A DNA stretch of 64,000 nt from NCBI GenBank assembly GCA_013407085.1, contig JACCGJ010003320.1, positions 29,553 through 93,552 on the forward strand. Direction: 5' to 3'. Position 1 is the stretch's first letter. The number at the start of each line of letters is the position of its first letter. Below, one piece after another: positions 55,481 to 64,000 of the stretch. A program made the translations under genes and the position numbers. The notes below the pieces were generated by a model. The model was not told where the DNA came from, made no database searches, and was given only the letters and a program-made list of their open reading frames with translations. The DNA comes from Atriophallophorus winterbourni (Eukaryota > Platyhelminthes > Trematoda > Plagiorchiida > Microphallidae).

Positions 55481-58200
55481 TGCTCTTACGATGTACGTAC
55501 ATGGTCGACATCGATCGAAGGAGGCCAACAACGCCCCCCCACACACATATATATATCCATCTAAATGATGTTAAATCAGCTAAAATAGCAAAACCAAATA
55601 GAATTGCACTTTGCATTCATCGGTTGTTACATTTTTACAGTGCATGATCACCGTTTGGCAAGCAAAAACCTGAACTCAAATTTTTAGTCTGCACCAACCC
55701 GAAATTGTGCGCGGCATACAGCGATCGTCCGTGTACTCAAGCGCAACAGCAGCTTGCTTACAAATAATCGAAATTGCGTGTGGCTGCAGGTTTTTACTAA
55801 AACTAAGTATGTTATTTTGTTGCCGAAAATTTCCATCTAGTGTAAACCATGGAGCAGAAGTAGCTAACTCATCTTCCATGTATGACCTTGAAATCATCGC
55901 TGCATAAGGTTAATATATCGAATTACGGTGGTTCAGTACAGAATTATACTATGTGAGGTGGCAAACACTGAAAAATAACCAGTTTGTTTTTGTTTACGCT
56001 CTCTGCATAAAGTAAAAGCATTCGCAAATTTAACATAACATTTATAACTCCAGATAAAACACGTATTCAATCTGGAGAAAAAATCAAATCTATACGACGC
56101 TTATAAACTTTGCTGAAATAATATTCCTATATGCACCTCAGTAGAGAATTTTGTGTATAAAAAAGTTCTTCAAGTGAAATTAACTTCCAACGACCTTACA
56201 TGCTTGAAATAACTACTGACCATGATCGAACGCTCATATCCACATCCGTATTAATTTGAGAGCTGTCACTCCTATCTAGAAGAGAGGGAATTAATCAAAC
56301 ATATGAAGCTATCACACAGCGTCTATATCGCCGGTATTGTCTAAATTGTTCGAGTGACTACTGTTAGACAACATCATGGAACAACTTGAAACTAACCATT
56401 TACTGGGAGCGGAACACCGGAATTTGAAAAAAAACTATTTTAGCTTGATCTACCGACCCAAATCCTTTGGACCAGATTAGTGGAAAAGGGTTGGAAAGTT
56501 TACGCCGATGACTGATAATAACCTCAGCGCTAATTTTCCGTCAATGACACCTCAAGACCAAAAATAGCACAATAACTCTAGTTGACGATATAACGAGAGA
56601 ACAAGGATACATTGAAATAAACATTGCACTAGAAATTGGGCTTGAATAGGTTTCACAGATGCTCATTATGGAATCGGCTCTCAAACAGTTAAAAACAGTC
56701 CTATTCGAATAGCGACTTCAGTGAACGCTAGTGAAGAATGGAAAAATGACTAAGATATTCACATCCCTAGTACCATGAAAACGCTTTTCATTCCAAGTTC
56801 ACATATAATGAAAGTGATCATATATTTACCCTTTTAACACTTTGACTGTGATTCCCAAAATAGTCTCTGCCTGTGAGGCTGCAGATATTGAGGATACTTT
56901 CTGTACAAATTTCTTCAAATTATGAATCCATACTTAGTACCGAAAAGCAAATTGGTGTGCAATCATTTTTATTTGTCCACAAATTGTTATTGACCTACTT
57001 GCACACATATACCGTCAGCCAATCAAGCTAGCAAAAGGGTTTGCAGAGCAAATTCTACTATGATCTACTAGCAATCTTGTATGTGTAAAATACATTGATA
57101 CCATGATACCCATTTATACATATTTGTAAGTAATTTTCTCAAACTGCACAAGGCATCACGTGATTACGTATTTCGTTTCGGAGTAAAGTATCTACGCAAC
57201 CATCACAACACCATCTATCCGGTGTAGGCGCGGTCGATGTTGAACAAACAGTGACAGTACTCGATCTATCTTAACTTGGAGATTTTGCTTCAAAATATCT
57301 CCAATGCAAGCGGTCAAGGATTATGCATTCGTTGTTTATAAAAAGCATAGAGATATAAACAACCATAATGTCGAGGTAGATGTGCACTATCGAGGAGTCT
57401 CAAACATGAGCTCTGATGTGAGATGTAGACCGTTACGTTCAAACACAACGAAAGAGCAGGGATGGCCGAAAAGACAGACGATGACGAGGGAACACCTGCA
57501 AGAATTCGGGGGTTGGAAAATATCATGAGTGAGTCGAGTGACGGCATCTTTATAAACAACAGCAAATGTATAGTGTTCGCCGCGTTTGAACGATATGCAA
57601 TTCGTCATGGTTAATCAAACCAGCCTAAGGTGACGTGGGCTTGAATTAAACCGATTGGCACGACATCGACTGACAAATGAAATCAAAGTTACAACCGATA
57701 CATACAGGCTTAGGAGCGATGGGTTTTTCCTCGTCAGCTGTGTAATAAACGCGGTGACCAATTGGTCATCTCTTCTTTTTTGCGGAATTCGTGTGTGAAC
57801 ATGAGTAGCGTCAGAATGGCTAAGCTCAACGATGAATTGGGGGCGAAATCCACAGGTGGACGTAAAACGCGTTGGTGATGTGGTCAATGTTTTATCGAGT
57901 ATCATCGCAGCCTGTTTAAACAGACAGAATCAGACGACTGAATGAATAGATTGATGATTTATCGTTTCGAATAGATAAAATTTGTAATTGAAAATGTGAT
58001 CAAATTCAGAAGAACCGCAAGATGGTAAAATTTAGGAGTGATATAACCTCAAATAAAATAGAGTGAACTATTTTGTTATGTTTCGCGTAAAGTAGAATAT
58101 GAACAGCGCCTCGTGATTAATTTGTATGTGATCGTCAAATTGTTTTCCAATGTTCTTTGGTTTGTTGAACGTGCACATGCTCTGAATGAATTCAACAAAT
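55481..58200. other. Mostly unrecognised AT-rich DNA
   Basis: Short frames only, for example 55676-55897 (-) and 57304-57528 (+). None shows a domain I can defend. No LINE motifs or hammerhead cores were found. Possibly host intergenic or intronic sequence. Confidence 0.5.
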
Positions 58201-58248
58201 ATGAGACCCAATAAAGATACGCGCTTGAATGCATTTCCATCTCACACA

Positions 58249-58290
58249 CCCCACGACCGTTTTTGTGCTGTTTGCACTCATTACGATGGG
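58249..58290 (-). ncRNA. Hammerhead remnant, subfamily B, minus strand
   Basis: Minus strand: stem II GTGC - AAACA - GCAC is kept and GTGGGG follows, as in 24288-24329. The cores have changed: GTAATGA replaces CTGATGA and AAA replaces GAA. Inactive relic. Confidence 0.65.
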
Positions 58291-58400
58291 GCCAACCAGA
58301 TCAGGACCATAAATTCTTGAAACGTTGAGCTCATCCAACACTGGTTTACAAACGTAACTTTCCCACTGCTTCAAGGCATGCGGATCCTAATCGTACTGTC

Positions 58401-58440
58401 CATACCTGACGAGTGCAAACATTACGAATCCGGTCGTGGC
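58401..58440 (+). ncRNA. Hammerhead remnant, subfamily B, plus strand
   Basis: CATAC, then an intact CTGACGA (58406-58412), stem II reduced to GTG/TAC, GAA, then TCCGGT in place of ACCGGT, C and GTGG. It follows the minus-strand copy by about 110 bp, forming an inverted pair. A (GT)n run begins right after it (58440-58455). Confidence 0.6.
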
Positions 58441-58459
58441 GTGTGTGTGTGTGTGCACG

Positions 58460-60226
58460 CGATGCATGCAAACGAATATCTTTGTTCACGACAGAGAGTG
58501 ATGTGTAACCCTCAGTGTATAGGCAAACCAGCTCATGTTTTTCACAAGATTTCTTGCGCGTTGATTTTTTCAAAGCTTTCAAACGATCCATCCAACTAGT
58601 CGAACACACTGATGAGGGAAATAATGCAGTTACCATTTTATAACAGATTTTCATTGTTTGGTTCAGAATGTCCAGTCATAAATGAGTTAGTTGACCAGGT
58701 TGATTCTTGAGAATATATTCAAAACATACCGAAACAACGCGAACATATTCAAACCAATAAGATGGAATCATATTAAATCGTAAATCGAGCGTAAACAAAT
58801 ATATAATAAATAGTGCACGAAATCCCCACAATATAGACTGTTCACATTGATAATGTTATTGGAAGCGATAAATTTAGGCGGTTTAACGAGATCTTTGTTA
58901 TAACTCCAAAGACAACACCGAAATGCTCCTGCTTATCAACGAGATGGAACAATATACCCTCGGTGGGATCGATTGCTGCGTAATCACTTCTTTCCAGTTC
59001 ATCAGGACATCATATTGAGATCTATCGAGATCTATTGAAATTAATAATCGCGAGCATAAAAGTGCTCTTTTCAATCCTACACATTTTGTTGAAACGTGAA
59101 CACTGATTGTACATCTGTGGTGGATGTTCACAGATGCGGCGTTCTAGAAACTACGGTTTGGATTACAATTTGTTTAGGTACTGAATGGTGCGATGAGACG
59201 TCTTTAGAACAAAGATGGTAACAATGGTAACATATATTGAGCACCTGGCGGGTAAGACGAAAAGTATAAAACTAAATAATTAAAACGAAAATCCTACAAC
59301 AGATATGCGGCTTGGAACCGAAACTCCATTAAAAAATGTTCGGGTTAACCCAGTGTCGAAATATCGAGGCTTACAGAATTGTCGATGCGGTCGACCAAAA
59401 CTGATAGGTGGTTTCCTCCAATTTTAAATCTTGAAAACCTAATTTAGGCAAAATTTGTGAAACTGATTAGATTACTCGACTAAGTTATAATTTTCTACTG
59501 TTTCATGGCTCGCTGAACCTTACCTTACTGTCTCCGCCTGATGACGGTTTCGTATTGTTTGTAACCAAAAAGCCAAATCAGTGAATTTTAGATAAAAACC
59601 CAGTATAGTACACTACAAAACTTTCTATGGAAGTGCATTTATGGATCTCGCCTCCGAATATTTAATTTCACACAAGTTGTTATTGCACATTTTGTGTAAA
59701 AAGTCACTCAGTTAAATGATAGGTAAATTATTTTGTTGATAATTTCATTTTTAACCGATATCTACTCGATTAATTTATAAATAATTGAGAATTAAAAAAT
59801 CGATTAATTTTAAATAAAATGTTAATTACACATCAAATTATTCTTATTTTCGCTCTCCATTTCTTTACAATAGGTTTACAAACTTCTAAAATAAAATCGT
59901 AGGAAAGTCATTTTGTTCATCCGGTTTTTATTGATTGAAAAAATAGATCGTTCAACAAATATAACAATGTAATGTTAAATATGTTTAAGCATTATTTTTC
60001 TATAGCAGAACATGGCATATTATTACTTATTGTCCATTGGGAGAGATTGATAAGCAAATTGTAAGCAATTATATTGGTTGCCCTGATGGAATTTTTATTG
60101 CATTCATTTAATACGATCAGTACAATTATTCACCTCACGAAACCACAAAGAGGTTAAAATTGATTTAAGTTCAATCGAGTACCTCTAAAACTGCAAAGTA
60201 GAAGATGTGTGAAGAATGCAAACTAA
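58460..60226. other. Mostly unrecognised AT-rich DNA with one hammerhead half
   Basis: At 59495-59547 the flank TGAACCTTACCTTACTGTCTC leads into CGC and CTGATGACGG, the 5' half of a subfamily A hammerhead, and the match then stops. The rest shows no gene or repeat I can name. Confidence 0.55.
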
Positions 60227-60745
60227 TTCAAAGTAATCCAGAGTTTTAATGGACCAAAAAGCAAATACTGTACAGTAACCATAGGTTAAAAATATAGGGA
60301 ATGCATAAAAACAAAACAAATGTTTTATCAATATTGAAAGTCTGTATGTGTATTCTGGTGCGAGGTTGGATTTGGTCAACATATAAATATCAAGTTCAAC
60401 CTTGAATATGTTCAGGCTTGATGCACAAATGATATGTGGGGGCAGAGAGTTCCATATAAAACAAACTTGGACAGCAAAGAAGAACCTTCGACAAATTGAT
60501 CTAGTGTGCGATCTGCTACCACGTGCTTCTTGCCGATTAAACAGGTGTTCAAGTGGACGATCCATTGTATGCAGAATGTTGAACAGCAGTATTAAGTCAC
60601 CTATGGCAAGACGGTAGGATAAGTCAAACAGGTTCAGAGTTGAAATCCTCTCCTCTTATGCCTGTTGTATTGTCCCCTCACGAGTTTTGTAGCGCGATGT
60701 TATACGCGTTGCAGCAAGGCCAAGTCCTTTTGTAACTATTGTTTT
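60227..60745 (-). pseudogene. CR1 LINE C-terminus and 3' end
   Basis: The minus strand reads TKGLGLAATRITSRYKTREG, a break, ISTLNLFDLSYRLAIGDLILLFNIL, then FFFAVQVCFIWNSLPPHII with SLNIFKVELD (60565-60185 frame). The 3' signature is CTATGGTTACTGTACAG... and TTTTTGGTCCATTAAAACTC, ending at about 60227. 5'-truncated; no RT core. Confidence 0.85.
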
Positions 60746-61079
60746 ATGTATCAACACTGTGAAGCTTAATCTTAACAATGCAATAATATTATTATACAAC
60801 CATCTTACGACAAACATAGTTTACCAAAAGATATAGGAGTTTATTAGATTAATAGGAATAGTGCGAGTGATGTTTTTTATAAACATACAACCATCGTGAG
60901 AATTTATAGCTCGGGTCTACAGGCTATAGTTTCAAGTTTATCAAATGATGTCACACCATAGTCCACTCACTTTATTCGGGAAAACGATGGTTTACGTAGG
61001 AAATTAGTAGTAAGCAATTAACTGAATATAATGGACCATAATCATTCGCCGAACAACTTATTTCAGTTTCGAGAACATT

Positions 61080-61107
61080 ACATCATCATCATCATCATCA
61101 TCATCAG
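61080..61107 (+). repeat. (CAT)n microsatellite
   Basis: About nine perfect CAT units directly before an RTE-A 3' end. On the minus strand this is the terminal (ATG)n tract of that element, as RTE elements often end in short tandem repeats. Confidence 0.95.
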
Positions 61108-61450
61108 AGACAGCAGTACACCAGTAGCATGTACCGAATGCTTAACCACCATACAACCATGAAAACGTAAACTCAGAAAAGATGTGGTAGGACTTAAATA
61201 GCTACGGATTCTATAGTAGAGTAAAGACAAACGAACTGCGATTAGGTGACTATACCTGGAACGGATAATGCATTCCATCAAGTTGCGTGAACGAGTAGAG
61301 CTACATCAACACGAAAGCTTCCTTGCGGATTTCACTACCGTGTGTCATAACAAGCTTTCTTCGTCACTTCACTTGACGACATACGAAGCTAAGCAAACAT
61401 TCCAAGAAGACGCTTAGTGCAAGACCGCTATTTAACACTCAGCACATGCT
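61108..61450 (-). pseudogene. RTE-A 3' UTR fragment
   Basis: Matches 13075-13390: ATGCTTAACCACCATACAACC, CGTGAACGAGTAGAGCTACAT and GACGCTTAGTGCAAGACCGC. With the (CAT)n tract at its 3' end it shows the real terminus of the family. Confidence 0.75.
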
Positions 61451-61554
61451 TTCATAAACCACGTAGATGTTGCTTCATATGTTTATGCATACCAGTCGAG
61501 TGATCAAGTTCATTTTCCACCAAAAACAAGTATAATATTACATCTCAAGAACAA

Positions 61555-62962
61555 TTGCGTCAGCGTCTGAACCTCTAGCTCACTACTTCCAGCGTTTATT
61601 GGATGCCTCCGAAGTCCCAGATGGCTGGAGAGACGGAATCATCACCCCAATTTTAAAAGTGGCAATCGCAGTGACCCAGCAAATTATCGCCCGGTCACGT
61701 TGCTTCCTGTCCTCTCGAAGGTGATGGAATCGATTATCGCCGATCACATTATGACTGTGATGGAGCGCTCAAATGTACTCACAGCGGGGCAGCATGGTTT
61801 TAGGCGGGGTCGATCATGCACTTCTAACTTACTACTCGCCAAGGACCATTGGACCAAAGCCGCTGATGAAGGGTATGGCGTAGACGTCATATATTTAGAC
61901 TTCTCCAAGGCGTTCGACAGAGTTGATCATGTGATACTCCTTGAGAAATTAAAAGCAATTGGAATAGGACCTCCGCTGTTAACATGGATGGCAGCATTTC
62001 TTGGTCCCAGATCTCTGCGTGTACGAGTCAGGGATGAGCTCTCCGAACCTTTCCCAGTTTACTGCGGCGTACCCCAAGGATCCGTTCTTGGTCCGCGTTT
62101 GTTTTTGTTGTTTATCAACGATATTACAAAATATGTGACATCTCCACTCGTTCTATTTGCCGATGATATAAAATTATGGCGCGTCATCCGCTCACCCACG
62201 GACAACAGAGATCTACAGTCGGACCTCACCTCATTACAGCGCTGGGCCGATTGTAATAATCTCCCATTCAACACCGACAAATGTCGCGTACTATTGGTGC
62301 GTCGGCGTGGAGATCCCGTGTACTCTCTAGGTGGAACTCGCTTACAGTTCTGCAAGCAGGAGAAAGACCTCGGCGTGTTGACGCAGGACGATCTGGGTTG
62401 TTCTGCTCAGTGCGCCCAGGCATCCACCGTGGCGAACCGGAATGTTGGACTTCTCAGAAGAGCGTTCGGTTCGTTTGACCCCCGGCTTTTTAAGCACCTA
62501 TTAAATGCGTATGTTCGACCACACTTGGAATATGCAGCTTCTGTCTGGAATCCATGGTTAAAGCGCGATCAACACATCATGGAGCAGCCCCAACGACGAG
62601 CTACGAAGTTAGTCAAGGGTTTGCGTTACGCGAGTTACGAAGCTCGACTCCAAGTGCTTAATCTCTTCTCAACCAAGTACCGTCGCATTCGCGGCGATAT
62701 GATTTTGACTTACCGCATTTTGACGGAAGATGAACACCCGTGCAGCGGGATGCTGTCGTTGGTCCCACCTTCCGGGAATCGCGGACACCACCTCAAGTTA
62801 TCCCATCAGTACAGCCGACTTGAATGCTGAAGCAATTTTTTCGCGCTTCGGGTCCCTCGCACCTGGAACTCCCCACCCCCATCAGTTATTTCCGCCCCCT
62901 CTCTTAGCATTTTTAAGGAGCGCCTTGATCTCCACTTTTTCAATATACTGCGCAATTTTTAA
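61555..62962 (+). pseudogene. CR1-B LINE, 5'-truncated reverse transcriptase with intact core
   Basis: Plus strand, a different CR1 family with higher GC. It begins within the linker (AHYFQRLLDASEVPDGWRDG). A frameshift near 61665 leads into NYRPVTLLPVLSKVMESI. The open frame 61700-62830 holds QHGFRRGRSC, VIYLDFSKAFDRVDH, CGVPQGSVLGPRLF, VLFADDIKLW (catalytic pair intact), EKDLGVLTQDDL, NAYVRPHLEYAASVWNPWLKRD, RRATKLVKGL and IRGDMILTYRIL. A frameshift in the T-run near 62840 moves to FFALRVPRTWN and SIFKERLDLHFFNIL, ending at about 62962. Few lesions suggest a young insertion. Confidence 0.92.
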
Positions 62963-63261
62963 CTTCATTCATATTTGTACTCATTGATACTGCACCCTTC
63001 TTTTCTTTCCAGCGTATATTCGCGTTCACATTCCTTCGAAACCGCCCAAACTTCCACGGACCAATATTTTGAACATTGTCGTGTGGTTACCCTACAAGCT
63101 TTTGGCTTGAACCCCAACCTTTTCATTGTCCAAGAACGCACCCATTATCCCCGTCCATAACAATCACTTTTAATTTCGACCCATTATGTACAATATCCTG
63201 TGGTTATTTTTAAGCTTGCAGCTATTTTTACCACAATAAACTATTGACTATTGACTATTGA
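62963..63261 (+). other. CR1-B 3' UTR and terminal repeat
   Basis: AT-rich 3' region with ATATCCTGTGGTTATTTTTAA, matching the signature at other CR1 ends. It closes with CTATTGACTATTGACTATTG, a heptamer-type terminal repeat of about three units. The next base pairs open the ORF1-like frame. Confidence 0.8.
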
Positions 63262-64000
63262 ATGAACTCTGATATTGGTATAGACCACGATATATTGATT
63301 CAAGCAAATAAATTTATAGAAACCATGAGCACAGAAATATATCAAAGAGAAGCTCGCTCAAAAAATGTTATCATCTTTAATATTGCAGATAACTACCCTT
63401 TAAACGATTTAAGAAAATGTATATTCTCGACATATGGCATCCCTACTGAATGTTTCACTATAGTTCGACTTCGTAAAAATACAATTAAACAACGGACTCC
63501 CATTTTAATAAAATTTTCAGATAAGAGTTTTGCGTTGTATTTACTTGATAATAAAAACCTTTTGAAAAGTATACCTAGGTTCTCGGGTGTGGTCCTAAAA
63601 CCGGACTTAACACCCATGCAACGAAAATTTAACTATAAAAAACGTAAAGTTATCAGCTCCAATATTAGTAATAATACCTCAGATACCAATGAACAAATGC
63701 AATGTGATTCTGTAATTGAAATTAACTCTAATAGTTCCCAAAGTTCGACATCCGTACCTGATAATCAAGGTGTGAGTGTAACTCGAGATATGCATCTACG
63801 CCCACAGCGTTTACCTAAACTAAGACAAACACGGCCCCTCTTACCAAACCCTCCTACTTACAGAGAGGCACTAATCAGACCACCACACCGACAACGTATG
63901 CAGACAACTAATTATATAAGTGGTTTACCCAGTCTCAACAACCGTATTAACACATCTCGTTTCTTAATGAATAACCCCCTATCATATAAGCAAAACTATC
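63262..64000 (+). CDS. LINE ORF1-like protein, open to the end of the window
   Basis: An uninterrupted frame of 246 codons starts at ATG 63262, preceded in frame by TGA 63259-63261, and runs off the right edge. Near residues 34-85 it shows KNVIIFNIADNYPLNDL, IVRLRKN, and PILIKFSDKSFALYLL, the strand pattern of the RRM-like fold in LINE ORF1 proteins. A Ser/Asn-rich stretch and a basic, proline-containing part (LRPQRLPKLRQTRPLLPNPP) follow. No zinc knuckle is seen in the visible part. The sequence is markedly AT-rich, unlike CR1-B before it. It is probably ORF1 of another LINE into whose 5' part CR1-B inserted. A host exon is less likely. Confidence 0.7.
   Translation, partial: MNSDIGIDHDILIQANKFIETMSTEIYQREARSKNVIIFNIADNYPLNDLRKCIFSTYGIPTECFTIVRLRKNTIKQRTPILIKFSDKSFALYLLDNKNLLKSIPRFSGVVLKPDLTPMQRKFNYKKRKVISSNISNNTSDTNEQMQCDSVIEINSNSSQSSTSVPDNQGVSVTRDMHLRPQRLPKLRQTRPLLPNPPTYREALIRPPHRQRMQTTNYISGLPSLNNRINTSRFLMNNPLSYKQNY

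Noticed and set aside
57304..57528. 74-codon frame whose start (VKDYAFVVYKKHRD) recalls an RRM segment of hnRNP R/Q proteins
   Set aside because: Only about ten residues fit, the downstream residues do not continue the RRM fold, and no splice sites or neighbouring exons support it.
57615..57905. 96-codon minus-strand frame
   Set aside because: No motif, no repeat copies in the window and no splice context.

Overview
This window is eukaryotic, repeat-dominated DNA. It most resembles a flatworm genome, probably a digenean trematode. That reading is an inference from the mix of CR1-type LINEs (SR1/Perere-like), RTE-type LINEs (SR2-like), Penelope-like retroelement (PLE) remnants and hammerhead-ribozyme repeats, all broken up as in fluke intergenic DNA. 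I see no bacterial operons, rRNA, tRNA or CRISPR. Only one host gene is recognisable: the large last exon of Mediator subunit 26 (MED26), at 32667-34142 on +, with an acceptor site before it and a poly(A) signal after it.

Layout. 1-5955: a short dispersed repeat, an inverted CR1 fragment, then a long CR1 copy (ORF1 tail, endonuclease, reverse transcriptase, 3' tail). 5960-23690: a CR1-A copy on the minus strand, followed by a direct duplication of about 7.3 kb (6679-14026 and 14299-21452). The two copies are nearly identical and are joined by about 270 bp of CR1 reverse-transcriptase sequence. Each copy holds part of CR1-A, an unrecognised stretch, and two tail-to-tail RTE-A fragments. 20500-31690: RTE-A fragments in both orientations, a 230-bp SINE-like repeat, one canonical hammerhead (24288-24329) and a fairly well preserved RTE-B element (27311-30430, minus). 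32265-34611: MED26. 35010-40440: a broken RTE-A interrupted by an unrecognised sequence that recurs nearby. 40904-45000: a TAGA microsatellite and a hammerhead-bearing repeat array broken by CR1 insertions. 45690-50275: a degenerate CR1-A spanning both ORFs. 50690-51966: a PLE remnant (RT tail plus GIY-YIG) followed by a foldback with a hammerhead in each arm. 52175-55480: more hammerhead repeats, a CR1 and the end of another LINE. 55481-60226: mostly unrecognised AT-rich DNA. 60227-64000: CR1 fragments, including one with an intact reverse-transcriptase core, then a long open LINE ORF1 that runs off the end.

The most interesting signal is a scattered set of minimal hammerhead ribozyme motifs (CTGANGA, stem II, GAAA, then a two- or three-base-pair stem III with no loop, then a matching stem I). 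I can group them into three subfamilies. They occur singly, as tandem arrays with a period of about 120-130 nt, and as inverted pairs, with one pair just downstream of the PLE remnant. Hammerheads in Penelope-like elements are known from the literature; the arrangements here (a foldback with opposed hammerheads, and a CR1 inserted inside a hammerhead) deserve a check.

Limits: all homology calls come from reading motifs by eye. Element boundaries are approximate, and family names are by resemblance.
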